Numbered from the stretch's first letter, positions 44,143 to 53,574 are shown. The stretch: 64,000 bases of DNA from Mesorhizobium carmichaelinearum (GCF_900199455.1 NZ_FZQR01000020.1:29008-93007), one strand, 5' to 3'. Notes: generated by a model from the letters alone, not told the origin. Made by a program: numbers and translations.

Positions 44143-44851
44143 GGCATCGTAACATTAACCGACGGTCGATTTAGGTATGCGATGAGTGGGCATGACGACT
44201 ATTGCCCGTGATCGACTTTATCGCCGCCACCGTTTTCCCGCTGATGTGATTGCCCATGCGGTCTGGCTTTATTTCCGGTTTCCTCTCAGCTGCGAATGGT
44301 CGAAGATCTGCTGGCTGCCCGTGGCATCACGGTCTCCCACCAGACGGTGAAGCTTTGGGCGGAGAAATTCGGAAGGCACTTTGCCAATGACATCCGCAAG
44401 CGCTCAGCCGGAAAGCTCAGCGACAAATGGCACCTCGACGAGGCCGTCATCACCATTCGGGGAAAGAAACACTGGCTTTGGCGTGCGGTCGATCAGGACG
44501 GTTTCGTTCTCGATGTTCTGGTGCAAAGCCGCCGCAATGCCAAGGTTGCCAGGCGTCTGATGCGAAAGCTTCTCAAAGGTCAATGCCGCTCGCCGCGTGT
44601 GATGGTCACTGACAAGCTTCGATCCTACAGTGCGGCCAAGCGCGATATCATGCCGGGCGTCGAGCATCGCTCGCACAAGGGCCTGAACAAGCGCGCTGAG
44701 AATTCTCACCAACCGGTCCGACGGCCGGAGAGCGCTATGAAGCGGCTGAAGTCAGCCCGACAGCTTCAGCGCTTCCTCTCCACCCACGATCCCATCGCCA
44801 ACCTGTTTCACATTCCTCGCCACAACATTCCATCTGACCATCATCGCGAGC
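44143..44851 (+). mobile_element. IS6-family insertion sequence, copy 3 (3'-truncated)
   Basis: Starts with the intact terminus GGCATCGTAACATTAACC, inserted just after GTTGAC in the promoter region of the protease effector, and runs plus-strand. The transposase has the same N-terminal frameshift as the other copies. Homology stops at 44851 after 'DHHRE', so the last ~20 codons and the distal terminus are lost. The frame then ends in foreign sequence at 44880. Confidence 0.85.
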
Positions 44852-45113
44852 CCCAAACCCCTCATGTGAGTCGAGCTTAGACTGCATGTTCGCCTGAGAT
44901 AGGGCGAAGCAGTCCTTGCCGCCGACACATGACAAACCGCTCAGCGGCAGCGTAGGATCGGTCATCGCGGGTGCAGTCTCCGGGGAAGAACGCGGAACGG
45001 CGTAATCGAATCATCTTTCAATGGCTTGCACCACATCCGTGTCAAATCTTCAGTTCAAGTTCGCTTGACAATCCGCCAACCCCCCCCCGAGAATTTTTCA
45101 AGCTAGACTGGGA
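44852..45113. other. IS debris downstream of rhcU
   Basis: The minus strand from 44965 reads MTDPTLPLSGLSCVGGK, resembling the first residues of IS1380-family transposases, then departs. A C9 homopolymer lies at about 45082. No terminator hairpin for the T3SS operon could be identified. In other rhizobia further secretion genes follow rhcU; none is present here. Confidence 0.35.
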
Positions 45114-46151
45114 CTAAGCCAAGCCTGCGGCGAAGAGTGCTTTCGCCACGGGCTCGAAATATTGCCCAGGAACAGGGTGGCCCAGTTTCGCTTTGCTGAT
45201 GAGCTGATGCGCAAGGACATGGTCATCGACAATTTGGAGACCTAGCGCACGAGCCTCGCTAAGCAGGTGTGCAACGCGCTCGCCTTCGGCGCGGCAAACC
45301 AGGACCGGGACCCCCGTCTCACCACGAACGTAGCGTATGCCGATCAGTATCGCCCTTCCTTTGAAGACCAGCGTGGCGCGATGCACACCAAGGGGAGGAT
45401 CGTCTGCTGTCTCGTCACGGATGCGACGTCGTTCCCCCTTCAACTCGGGCGCCCCTTGCTGATCCTTCACTTCGCGCATGACTTCAGTCTGGGTCATCCG
45501 CATTTCGCGCTGAAACAACGCACGCTGCAACAGGAGATCAATCATGCCGGCGGCTAGAAGTGCGCCGGCGCCAATTCCAATCAGCAGTTTTGCCTCCGCA
45601 AAGACAAGGCCCAGACAGCCCGTGCCACAGACTGGCAGATAGACCATCGTCTTCCACATGCCGAGAAGGCAAAGGGAAAAGAATGCGCTGAGAACGAATA
45701 CCTTAAACAGCGTCTTGCCAAGTTCGACGATGGAACGCGCAGACACCAAGCGCTTCAGCCCTTGAAAAGGATCTATTTTCTCAAAGCTGGGCTTCATTGG
45801 TTCGAGAGAAAAAACAAATCCACCATTGGCTAGCAAGCTGGCCAAAACCACCGCAGCGACTAGGGTCCCAAGCAGAGGGCCAACAGTTGCCAGAGTTAGT
45901 TCGAGGAGCACAACCAGCGCCTGCCGGACCGCGAGATCGAAAGGCAGATTCTGCAGTTTATCAGCGAATAGCAGCACTTCGCGAGACTTGTCTTCGATCA
46001 CGCTGCCTCTTAACCATAGGTACCCGAGCCCGGCGCAAGTGCCGACCGCCCGAACGAAATCAGAGCTACGTGGCAGCTGCCCATTTTTGCGCGCTTCGTT
46101 TAGCTTCTTGGGGGTGGCGGCGTGTGTCTTCTCTTCACTGGTGTCGCTCAT
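45114..46151 (-). CDS. rhcU: RhcU (SctU), T3SS export-apparatus switch protein
   Basis: 345 residues, four N-terminal membrane segments (e.g. 'LVAAVVLASLLANGGFVFSL') and a cytoplasmic C-terminal domain. Family features: start 'EEKTHAATPKKLNEARKNGQ' and end 'PVPGQYFEPVAKALFAAGL'. The NPTH autocleavage site of SctU/FlhB proteins is absent: the aligned stretch is 'GVHRATLVFKGRAILIG' (residues 255-271). Last gene of the nolB operon, overlapping rhcT by 4 bases. Confidence 0.95.
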   Translation of the reverse strand: MSDTSEEKTHAATPKKLNEARKNGQLPRSSDFVRAVGTCAGLGYLWLRGSVIEDKSREVLLFADKLQNLPFDLAVRQALVVLLELTLATVGPLLGTLVAAVVLASLLANGGFVFSLEPMKPSFEKIDPFQGLKRLVSARSIVELGKTLFKVFVLSAFFSLCLLGMWKTMVYLPVCGTGCLGLVFAEAKLLIGIGAGALLAAGMIDLLLQRALFQREMRMTQTEVMREVKDQQGAPELKGERRRIRDETADDPPLGVHRATLVFKGRAILIGIRYVRGETGVPVLVCRAEGERVAHLLSEARALGLQIVDDHVLAHQLISKAKLGHPVPGQYFEPVAKALFAAGLA

Positions 46152-46966
46152 TTCAGCAACTTATCGAACCACTCGAGCGCGCCATTCGCCTGTGTGATCT
46201 CCAGTTTCATGCCCTCGACCAGATAGGCAGCGTAGGTGACCATCAGAATCGGAAAGACAAGATTCTTGATCGTCGGGGACTGTTGGCCCAATTTGAATTG
46301 CGGCGCAAAGCGACGCATCAGCATCATAGATACATCAATCAGCATCATAAAGAACACGACGGGCCCTGACACCAATAAAGCCGTACGCATTATGTGATCC
46401 AGGAGCCCTAATATCTCCATTGACGCTTGCGTGTTCAATGTAGGGTGAAACTTATACACGGGCCAGATCAAATAGCTGCCATAAAGGGCGCTGATCACAG
46501 TTTCCAGCCCCCCTGATGCGACGAAAATGGCAATCGCAGTGATCCCGAGAAAAACTCCCATAGCGGAAGCCTGACTGTTGGTCGCGGGGTCGGACGGAGC
46601 GGACGGGCTGGTGATGCCGCGTTGGTTGTCGACAAACTCACCGGCCGCCTGAAGGCCCCACAAGGGAATGCCAAGAAAAGTACCAAGCAGTGCGCCGACA
46701 AAAACTTCCTTTAATCCGAGCAGAGTTACCTGGATCAAACGTGTTCCAGGATCCAGCGCCTGCAAGCCGTCGCTGACGTGTGCCAGAAATGGTAATCCGA
46801 AGGCAACAGCCAGGCAGCCGCGGATCAGCCCATCGATCTGAGAACGTGTAAATACAGGTAGGATCAGCATAATGCCTATCGCGCGCCCTGCGGCAAGACC
46901 GGCTGCAACCGCGAGTTCGATAGCTGTATGGATCAGGTTTTGGATCTCGGCCGGTGATGCATACAT
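46148..46966 (-). CDS. rhcT: RhcT (SctT), T3SS export-apparatus membrane protein
   Basis: 272 residues, FliR/YscT family. Hydrophobic segments include 'AIGIMLILPVFTRSQIDGLI' and 'GVFLGITAIAIFVASGGLET'. Forms the export gate core with SctR and SctS in the inner membrane. Lies 8 bp after rhcS and overlaps rhcU (ATGA). Confidence 0.95.
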   Translation of the reverse strand: MYASPAEIQNLIHTAIELAVAAGLAAGRAIGIMLILPVFTRSQIDGLIRGCLAVAFGLPFLAHVSDGLQALDPGTRLIQVTLLGLKEVFVGALLGTFLGIPLWGLQAAGEFVDNQRGITSPSAPSDPATNSQASAMGVFLGITAIAIFVASGGLETVISALYGSYLIWPVYKFHPTLNTQASMEILGLLDHIMRTALLVSGPVVFFMMLIDVSMMLMRRFAPQFKLGQQSPTIKNLVFPILMVTYAAYLVEGMKLEITQANGALEWFDKLLK

Positions 46967-46974
46967 GGCGGAGA

Positions 46975-47256
46975 CTAGTAGCTAAGTGTCATGGCGGGAA
47001 ACTCGGTAAAGATCTGGTTGGCCAGCTCTATCAGCGGGGCGCTCAGCACAGGAGCAAACAAGCCAATCACCGCGACAACAACCAGAAGCTTCACGGTGAG
47101 TGGCAAACTTTCATCCTGGATCTGCGTCGCCGCCTGGATGATGCCAATGACGAGGCCAACGACCACCGATGCAATGAGCGGCGGCAGAATCCAAATCATG
47201 AACACCACCAACGATTGACTCATAAGAGCGACAATACTGGGTTCAGCGATAATCAA
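46975..47256 (-). CDS. rhcS: RhcS (SctS), T3SS export-apparatus membrane protein
   Basis: 93 residues with two membrane hairpins ('LVVFMIWILPPLIASVVVGL', 'LLVVVAVIGLFAPVLSAPLI') and the FliQ/YscS motif 'GIIQAATQIQDESLPLTVKL'. Overlaps rhcR stop/start by 4 bases. Confidence 0.95.
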   Translation of the reverse strand: MIIAEPSIVALMSQSLVVFMIWILPPLIASVVVGLVIGIIQAATQIQDESLPLTVKLLVVVAVIGLFAPVLSAPLIELANQIFTEFPAMTLSY

Positions 47257-47918
47257 CCTCCCGGTATCGTGTAACTCAACACAAGTCCGTGCATCAATTT
47301 CGACCAGCCATCGATAGCGACGAACACGAAGAGTTTGAAAGGGACAGATATAAGCGTTGGCGATACCATGGACATACCCATGGCCATCAAAATTGTCGTA
47401 ACAATAAGATCAATAGCAATAAAAGGGAGATAAAGGAGAAAGCCGATCTCAAATGCGCGTTTTAGTTCTGAAATTAGAAAAGAGGGCACCAGAATGGAGA
47501 GATCATCAGAGGTGGCTGTGGCACGCATTTCCTCTGGCCAGACTTTTTCAGTGGAGGAGAGGAAGAATTGTCGCTGCTCTTCATTTGTGAATTTTTTAAG
47601 ATGGTCACGCAGCGGCTCACTCCCGGAACGGGCAGCGCTTACCCAGTCGTCGAGGGTCTGATAACGTAGCTTCGGATCAGTCATCCGATCATAGGTCTGT
47701 TCAACAACGGGCGCGCTAACGAACATGGTGAGAATCAATGCCACGGCGTACAGTACTATGTTAGGTGGTATCGTCTGAGTCCCGAGCGCATTGCGCACGA
47801 GGAAGAGAACAACCGATACCTTTACAAAAGCCGTGGTGGTAACGACTGCCAAAACCAGCAGACCCAGTCCGGCGGTAATCGCAAGAAGCGCCAGGATTGT
47901 GGGCTGAACTTCAGTCAT
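47253..47918 (-). CDS. rhcR: RhcR (SctR), T3SS export-apparatus membrane protein
   Basis: 221 residues from ATG 47918 (MTEVQPTILALLAITAGLGL); the open frame extends further upstream but only inside rhcQ. FliP/YscR signatures: 'FVKVSVVLFLVRNALGTQTI', 'PSFLISELKRAFEIGFLLYL', 'MAMGMSMVSPTLISVPFKLF'. Overlaps the rhcQ stop by 8 bases. Confidence 0.95.
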   Translation of the reverse strand: MTEVQPTILALLAITAGLGLLVLAVVTTTAFVKVSVVLFLVRNALGTQTIPPNIVLYAVALILTMFVSAPVVEQTYDRMTDPKLRYQTLDDWVSAARSGSEPLRDHLKKFTNEEQRQFFLSSTEKVWPEEMRATATSDDLSILVPSFLISELKRAFEIGFLLYLPFIAIDLIVTTILMAMGMSMVSPTLISVPFKLFVFVAIDGWSKLMHGLVLSYTIPGG

Positions 47919-48975
47919 TGCATGCCAAGCCGCCAAAGAGCCTGATGCCCAGCGCATCCCCAATGCGCACGATGTCGCCACGCCCGATACACTGACCATT
48001 CGCAAGTATGTCGACCGGACCGTCGATCGGCCGTCCAAGCTCGAAGATATGCCCTTCGCCGGCACTTCTTAATTCCCCTAGTGGAATAGGCCAGCGACCG
48101 CATTCAAAGACAAGCAGGATCTCGACATCGTCGAGATCCTCCGTCAGCCCTAGTTGCGATCCAGGTTGTGTCATATGCGCATTCTCCAAAGAACATGATT
48201 GCGGACGGAAAGGCCCCCGCAGGACGAACTGGTCGCCATCGAGATCTGCACCGGCCCACAACTGGCCGAAAGTTAGGGTGATCTCGCCGCGGCCGAACGA
48301 CGCCATGTCCGGCAACAGAGCATCACCGACACATGCCTTTCGAAGAAGCGACATAGGAACGCGCAGAGTGCCGATCTGTCCTGCAACTACGATCGGGAGG
48401 TCTGGAGACAACCCGCGCGGCTGTCGCGGTAACTGGGCAAGCAGTTCGCCTAACGCGCGAAACGCAGACGGCACCAAGCCGTCAAGATGCGCGAACAGGA
48501 AGAGACGACCCGCGCCGCTGATCGGGCCGAAGACGATATCCAGTTCGAGATAAGGAGCCAGTGTCATGGCTTCACACACGCGCACGAGTTGCACGTTCAA
48601 CTGCGTCCTATCCTCCAAGCGAGCGACAAGCGGCTCAAGTGCAAGTTCCAGAAGGAGCGAAGCAGTTGGTTCGGAAGGGAAAGTCAGGCCATTCTGCACT
48701 GTAGCGATGAGGCTCTCTACAAGCGGCCGCGATATGGACAGGACGACCATCTCAGCTCCGACCTTCCAAATGCAGTCAAGCATTGGAATGCCGGCAGATT
48801 TCTCTTGCCAGACAAGCCCTGCCATCCGCACCGATAGCGGCACGTCGTTGATCCGGCTCTGAAACGGGCTGCGGGAAGCCGCTGAGTCATTGAGCCACGA
48901 CACGACCTCATGTGACAGTGTCAGCACTGGTTCAAATATAGGGGGCCTCACCATAGCCGTTACCAAAGATTGCAC
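47911..48975 (-). CDS. rhcQ: RhcQ (SctQ), T3SS cytoplasmic ring protein
   Basis: 354 residues. The C-terminal SpoA/SurfaceP domain is clear: 'LTEDLDDVEILLVFECGRWP', 'RPIDGPVDILANGQCIGRGD', 'IVRIGDALGIRLF', as in FliN/YscQ. The N-terminal two thirds are poorly conserved, normal for the family. It forms the sorting platform with NolU (SctK) and NolV (SctL). The start could instead be the ATG at 48954. Confidence 0.9.
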   Translation of the reverse strand: MQSLVTAMVRPPIFEPVLTLSHEVVSWLNDSAASRSPFQSRINDVPLSVRMAGLVWQEKSAGIPMLDCIWKVGAEMVVLSISRPLVESLIATVQNGLTFPSEPTASLLLELALEPLVARLEDRTQLNVQLVRVCEAMTLAPYLELDIVFGPISGAGRLFLFAHLDGLVPSAFRALGELLAQLPRQPRGLSPDLPIVVAGQIGTLRVPMSLLRKACVGDALLPDMASFGRGEITLTFGQLWAGADLDGDQFVLRGPFRPQSCSLENAHMTQPGSQLGLTEDLDDVEILLVFECGRWPIPLGELRSAGEGHIFELGRPIDGPVDILANGQCIGRGDIVRIGDALGIRLFGGLACND

Positions 48976-49002
48976 GATTGTGTCATGCGCAGGACCCGCG
49001 GG

Positions 49003-49539
49003 TTATCGGATCTGACTGTGCGACATCTGTGCAAGCGGACCCCTCCCGTACCGAAGCAGTATCTCATCGTCGGCCTCCATCTCGCCTGCGACCTCCGAGT
49101 GAATCTCGACGGCGCGCCGGGCGTCGTCCTCTATTCGTTGCCATTTGTGCGTTGCCGCCGAACACGTGACCCATAAGTCCCTCGTCTCGGACGCTGCTAT
49201 CTCGGCCTTTTCTTGAGCGATGCGCGCACTAACAAGCACCTGCCGCCTGAATGTGATCTCAGCCGCAAGCCACTCAATATGGAGGTGGTGACGGTCGAGC
49301 GCTGCGCTGGACAAGTTTTCGAGCGTCATCATCTCCTGGTAGAGCGCTGCTTCAGCCGTTGAGCAATGTTGCTGTGCGATTACAAGCTCTCGGGAGGCAT
49401 TCTGTGCGGCTGAGGTGGCCATATGGCGCTGGGCTTCCTTTTTGGACAGCTGACTAAGAGCACGACGTTCTTGCATTGCCTTCAGGAGCCGCAATCTCGA
49501 AGCCTGACCATAATTCACGCGGTCAGACGCGACATCCAT
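49003..49539 (-). CDS. SctO-like T3SS stalk protein (Y4yJ type)
   Basis: 178 residues, highly charged and helical throughout ('LLKAMQERRALSQLSKKEAQ', 'AAEITFRRQVLVSARIAQEK'), a two-helix coiled coil as in YscO/FliJ. It sits between the ATPase and SctQ genes, the canonical place for SctO, and starts 25 bases inside rhcN. Identification is by position and coiled-coil character rather than by conserved residues. Confidence 0.75.
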   Translation of the reverse strand: MDVASDRVNYGQASRLRLLKAMQERRALSQLSKKEAQRHMATSAAQNASRELVIAQQHCSTAEAALYQEMMTLENLSSAALDRHHLHIEWLAAEITFRRQVLVSARIAQEKAEIAASETRDLWVTCSAATHKWQRIEDDARRAVEIHSEVAGEMEADDEILLRYGRGPLAQMSHSQIR

Positions 49540-50873
49540 GCGACCGTCTCCTCAAATCCTGACGCCTCGTCTTCGCCCTGGCGCAAAAACTCCCTCAGCT
49601 CGTCGATTGACGACACGGCCCGGTCAGTCAGCGGATCGCCGCCTTCCTTATATTCGCCCACATTGATCAAAAACTCGGTCTCGGCATAGCGCGAGAGGAG
49701 TTCACGGAAGAACGATGCTGCCTTGCGATGTGTCCCCGAAACGACCGCATCCATGACGCGACTGCGGCTCTGCAGCACGTCGATAGCAGGGAAATGCGAT
49801 CGCGCCGCAACAACGCGTGAGAGGACAACATGGCCATCGAGAATGCCGCGCGATTCTTCGGCGATTGGATCACCTGTGCCATCGCCTTCCACAAGCACGG
49901 TATAGAAAGCCGTGATTGAGCCACGCTCACCCATGCCGGCGCGCTCCAGCAGGCCCGGAAGCCTGCCAAAAACGGAAGGAGGAAAGCCCCGTCGCGTCGG
50001 CGGCTCACCCGCAGCAAGGCCTATTTCGCGCATGGCGCGGCAGAAGCGCGTCAGCGAGTCCAGCATGAGAGCAACGCGTAGCCCTTGTTCGCGAAAATAT
50101 TCCGCGAGCGCTGTCGCCATCGGAGCACATTGCGCCCGCTCAACCGCCGAGCGGTCGGATGTTTCAACAACAACGACCGTACGGCGAAGGCCCTCCTCGC
50201 CAAGGTGCCTCTCGATGAATTCACGAACTTCACGTCCTCGTTCGCCGATGAGCGCGACTATGACAACGTCAGCGTCGGCACCTTTGACGATCTGTGACAA
50301 TAACGTCGACTTGCCACAACCTGGCTCGCCGTAAATCCCGATCCGCTGGCCCTCGCCGCACGTCAGGAGACCATCCAAGGCACGGACGCCAAGCGGGAAT
50401 GGCCGGTCGATCATGCGCCGGGTCATTGGATTGGGGGAGCTGCCGTGCAGCGGCCGAGTTTCGGCGGTTTTGATTTGGCCTTTGCCGTCCAGTGGACGGC
50501 AACGACTGTCAATTACGCGGCCGAGCAAATTGTCGCCGACCGGTACTTCACGCATTCGTCCGGTGGCCACGACTTCTGCGCGGCTGGACAGCCCCTCCAA
50601 GTCACCGATCGGCGTCAGCAATACGCCATAATCCACCAGGCCAATTACCTCGGCTTCGAGCGACAGTCCGGTTCGCGGGTCCTGTAGAAGGCAGAGTTCC
50701 CCAATGCGAGTGTCTGGCAAGACGGCATGGACCAATGTGCCGACAGCCCGCGTGATCCTGCCGCGCACGACGCGCGTGTCGATCTGCTTTGCCCTAGCTC
50801 TCAAAGACGAAATCGCCGGATCGGCGGCCCAGATTGCAGTGCCGTTACTATGTTCTGACACCGGCGTGGTCAC
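49515..50873 (-). CDS. rhcN: RhcN (SctN), T3SS ATPase
   Basis: 452 residues, F1-beta-like. Walker A 'GIYGEPGCGKSTLLSQIVKG', 'VIVALIGERGREVREFIERH', Walker B region 'LRVALMLDSLTRFCRAMREI', 'GLAAGEPPTRRGFPPSVFGR' and 'GSITAFYTVLVEGDGTGDPI'. Energises unfolding and release of substrates from chaperones at the export gate. Initiates at GTG overlapping the nolV stop (GTGA). Confidence 0.97.
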   Translation of the reverse strand: MTTPVSEHSNGTAIWAADPAISSLRARAKQIDTRVVRGRITRAVGTLVHAVLPDTRIGELCLLQDPRTGLSLEAEVIGLVDYGVLLTPIGDLEGLSSRAEVVATGRMREVPVGDNLLGRVIDSRCRPLDGKGQIKTAETRPLHGSSPNPMTRRMIDRPFPLGVRALDGLLTCGEGQRIGIYGEPGCGKSTLLSQIVKGADADVVIVALIGERGREVREFIERHLGEEGLRRTVVVVETSDRSAVERAQCAPMATALAEYFREQGLRVALMLDSLTRFCRAMREIGLAAGEPPTRRGFPPSVFGRLPGLLERAGMGERGSITAFYTVLVEGDGTGDPIAEESRGILDGHVVLSRVVAARSHFPAIDVLQSRSRVMDAVVSGTHRKAASFFRELLSRYAETEFLINVGEYKEGGDPLTDRAVSSIDELREFLRQGEDEASGFEETVAWMSRLTA

Positions 50874-51493
50874 AGTTCGCCCCTTTTAGAAAGCAACCCG
50901 AAACCGAGGCGCAACGCGCGCATTTGCGCGTCAAGCCCCAGATCGACATTGCCGTATTCGCTCCACAGCTCGCACCGTTGCGGCGACAACGTCGGATCCG
51001 GTTCGATCCGAACCCTCGGCCGACTATCTTTTCCGTCGCATCCAGCAAACTCTCGCGTAAGCATGTCCGCTTGCATCGGACACACATGGAGGCAAACTTC
51101 CGCGCCGCTGTATTGGCGCTCAATGGCGTGACGAACAGCCATCACCAACAGTTCGCCCGGATCGAACGTTCCCACAAGATCGCTTAGTATCTCCATCACG
51201 AGCTGCGGCAACTCCTGCTCCAGAACCGCCTTTCGTCGTGCGACTTCGGCGACTGCCTCTGCAATCAGAGCTGCCATTTCCTCGGCGCCAGCATTGAAGC
51301 CCTCGCTATGACCGCGCGCCAACTCACGCTGATACGCGGCGAGTGCCCATCTGCGGACCCGCTGCTGATGCCGTTCTGCGCCGGCACGTGCTTCTGCGGC
51401 GCTATTCCAGATTTCGAGCTCGCTAGCCGGTATCAGTGGACCGAGTGGGCGCATCTGTGGCGCTTTTGGCGCCACGGAAATATCGGCTGTCAT
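50870..51493 (-). CDS. nolV: NolV (SctL), T3SS ATPase regulator/stator
   Basis: 207 residues. Helical N-terminus rich in Ala/Glu/Arg ('EARAGAERHQQRVRRWALAA', 'LARGHSEGFNAGAEEMAALI'), then the FliH/YscL-type domain 'VRHAIERQYSGAEVCLHVCP' and 'DSRPRVRIEPDPTLSPQRCE'. Between nolU and rhcN with 4-base overlaps on both sides. Confidence 0.9.
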   Translation of the reverse strand: MTADISVAPKAPQMRPLGPLIPASELEIWNSAAEARAGAERHQQRVRRWALAAYQRELARGHSEGFNAGAEEMAALIAEAVAEVARRKAVLEQELPQLVMEILSDLVGTFDPGELLVMAVRHAIERQYSGAEVCLHVCPMQADMLTREFAGCDGKDSRPRVRIEPDPTLSPQRCELWSEYGNVDLGLDAQMRALRLGFGLLSKRGEL

Positions 51494-52128
51494 ATCAGCG
51501 GGTTCTCCGTCTCAAAATGAGCTACTACAAGAGAAAACAGCTGGCCGGAGGCGTTCCCGTGCTCAGGCTCCGGATTCTCTGCGGCGGTCCCCACTGGCAA
51601 CCGTAGAAGCACGCGGTTACGCTCCATCACTGGCATGTCATGGAGCCAAGCACCAAGACAGCCATGTCCATCGCGTTCGATTTCCTGCGCGAGTCTTTCC
51701 GGATCAGCGATCAATCTGTTCGCAACGGCGTGCGACTGATGTCGGATTCCAAATGCGTGCGCATCAGCTCCGATATGTTCAATAAAGACGCTGAGGTCAG
51801 GCTGGGACACAAGCTTAAGCAGCGAACGGGCATGCCATACACTACCCGCAAGTAGGGCAGCCCGATGGGGATCATTCCCGCGCAGAAGGTCAGGCGCCCA
51901 GTCGGTGCGGCTCGACTCCGAGTCGTTCTCAAGCAGCAATTTTGTCAGTTTGCGCTGCAGTCTGGGACACTGCTGCAACCGTGCCAACGTCGCAGCCGAT
52001 AACGCAGGATCAAGACGCGCTGCAAGACGAGTCGGATGGGCCGAAGAAGCAAGCTCGCTACGGCCTAATGCGGGCAATTGGAACGAACCATCAGTTTGGG
52101 CAGTCTGTATCGGCATTGGCATTGGCAT
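51490..52128 (-). CDS. nolU: NolU (SctK-like), T3SS sorting-platform protein
   Basis: 212 residues beginning with a repeated Met-Pro run (MPMPMPIQTAQ). Body 'ATLARLQQCPRLQRKLTKLL' and 'HAFGIRHQSHAVANRLIADP' follow the rhizobial NolU pattern; assignment rests also on its place between nolT and nolV. Starts 1 bp after the nolT stop. Confidence 0.88.
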   Translation of the reverse strand: MPMPMPIQTAQTDGSFQLPALGRSELASSAHPTRLAARLDPALSAATLARLQQCPRLQRKLTKLLLENDSESSRTDWAPDLLRGNDPHRAALLAGSVWHARSLLKLVSQPDLSVFIEHIGADAHAFGIRHQSHAVANRLIADPERLAQEIERDGHGCLGAWLHDMPVMERNRVLLRLPVGTAAENPEPEHGNASGQLFSLVVAHFETENPLI

Positions 52129-52129
52129 G

Positions 52130-52990
52130 TCATTTAGGCGCTATCGCCGGTGTGTTTTTGCGGATGGCCCCGACAGCAGAAACACCCGACCGCCGCTCGA
52201 GCTTGGAAAGTTCGCCCGTTGGTTGTCTTCGCCGGCGGCTTAGAGCGCTGGCAAAGAGATAGCACGCCACTGCAAATATGGCTGCGGCAATACCGATCAC
52301 GGTTGCCAGAAGCGGCCCTGGAACGGGCTTGGAAGCTTGGGCCAAAACAGTCGCAGGCATGGGCCTTTGCTCATGCGGGGGCCGATCTACCGGGACCAAA
52401 ACCACCTCTACCTTGTCGTAGGACAACCCTTCGATGCTGTCGGCGACGAGCATCTTTATCTTCGGCAGCAGAACCGAGAGATTTGCTTTGGCGTCGTGCC
52501 TGATAAAAACCGAGGCCGAGGATGGCGTGGCGCCTGCCCGCAAAAGGTCGTTATGCGGCAGAACCACATGAACACGTACCGATAACACGCCATCGATATC
52601 GCTGATCGTGCGCGACAGCTCCTCGCTCAATGCGTACACGTAACGGGCACGTTCCTCAGTTGGCGAGGCAATCAAGCCTGATCCGTCGAATATCTCGCCG
52701 AGGTTCTTGAATGACTGGCGCGGCAACCCCTTGCCATTCAGGAGGTTGATTGAGAAAGCAAGCAGCTTTTCGTCAACCTGGACAGTGCTGGTCCCATCTT
52801 TGGCGACCACCCGGACCGCATCAACCCCGTTGTCTACTAGAAGGGCGAGCATCTCGTTCGCCTCGCGCTCCTGCAGTTGCGTGTAGAGGTCGACCTTGCA
52901 ACCGCTGAGGGCCACGAGAAGTGGCACGATAAGGCGAAGCGATCGCCGACCAGACGTCCCACGCATGATTTCGACGGCTAAGATAGTCAT
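52130..52990 (-). CDS. nolT: NolT (RhcJ/SctJ), T3SS inner-membrane ring lipoprotein
   Basis: 286 residues. Signal peptide with lipobox 'LLVALSGC' (Cys31), then the YscJ/FliF ring domains ('DLYTQLQEREANEMLALLVD', 'GLPRQSFKNLGEIFDGSGLI', 'SVRVHVVLPHNDLL'). A C-terminal membrane anchor 'LLATVIGIAAAIFAVACYLF' precedes a basic cytoplasmic tail. An alternative start 8 codons downstream would still keep the signal peptide. Confidence 0.95.
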   Translation of the reverse strand: MTILAVEIMRGTSGRRSLRLIVPLLVALSGCKVDLYTQLQEREANEMLALLVDNGVDAVRVVAKDGTSTVQVDEKLLAFSINLLNGKGLPRQSFKNLGEIFDGSGLIASPTEERARYVYALSEELSRTISDIDGVLSVRVHVVLPHNDLLRAGATPSSASVFIRHDAKANLSVLLPKIKMLVADSIEGLSYDKVEVVLVPVDRPPHEQRPMPATVLAQASKPVPGPLLATVIGIAAAIFAVACYLFASALSRRRRQPTGELSKLERRSGVSAVGAIRKNTPAIAPK

Positions 52991-52999
52991 AGCCGCGAA

Positions 53000-53503
53000 T
53001 CAGCCTTCCTTTAGAAGTTTATTCACGGATGAGGTGATGCCGCTGACACCTTTGGAAACAAGAGCAATCTGGGTGACGCCGTTGTAAATATCCCGCAGAC
53101 CAGCAATCATCGCCTCGAAATCATGCCTCCCTTGCGGAAGGCCCGACATTCCGGGTCCCGCGCCACCTTCGGCAGGAAGCTTCTGCTGCGGCCCAGGTAG
53201 GGCACCCTTCAAAAGAACTATCTGATGATCGAGCGCGGCCGAACTAACCGTATTGTTTGAGTACATCGAAGAAATCGTCCGCAACGCGCGATCGCCCAGG
53301 GCACGTGTATGCGTAGCCGCGCGTTGAACATCCATCGCCGGAGGAACGGGCACCCTCGCCGGCGCCCAGGCAGCGTCGTTTTTCAGCGGGTCGGACGCGT
53401 GCGCTAGAGTGCGCTCAAACTGGGCCTGCTCGCTGAAGGACGGTGACCCGGCCCTGGGGAGACAGTCCGTTGGGGTGGCAGTGATTGACGTGATTGGCAT
53501 CAT
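53000..53503 (-). CDS. nolB: NolB (SctI-like inner rod/needle-adapter candidate)
   Basis: 167 residues from the ATG-ATG pair at 53503/53500 (MMPITSITATPTDCLPRAGS), close to the usual NolB length. The longer open frame (to 53773) is excluded because the tts box at 53575-53607 lies inside it. The C-terminal 'EAMIAGLRDIYNGVTQIALV' and 'SKGVSGITSSVNKLLKEG' resemble SctI/YscI rod proteins. First gene of the eleven-gene minus-strand operon. Confidence 0.88.
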   Translation of the reverse strand: MMPITSITATPTDCLPRAGSPSFSEQAQFERTLAHASDPLKNDAAWAPARVPVPPAMDVQRAATHTRALGDRALRTISSMYSNNTVSSAALDHQIVLLKGALPGPQQKLPAEGGAGPGMSGLPQGRHDFEAMIAGLRDIYNGVTQIALVSKGVSGITSSVNKLLKEG

Positions 53504-53574
53504 AGTGCAAGGACTCAATTGCTTCGGCTTTGACCGAGGGAAACCCGCCCGCTCGTCATTCGTTACCGGGTCAC

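Noticed and set aside
45797..46369. Plus-strand open frames across rhcU/rhcT
   Set aside because: Antisense shadows of high-confidence membrane-protein genes.
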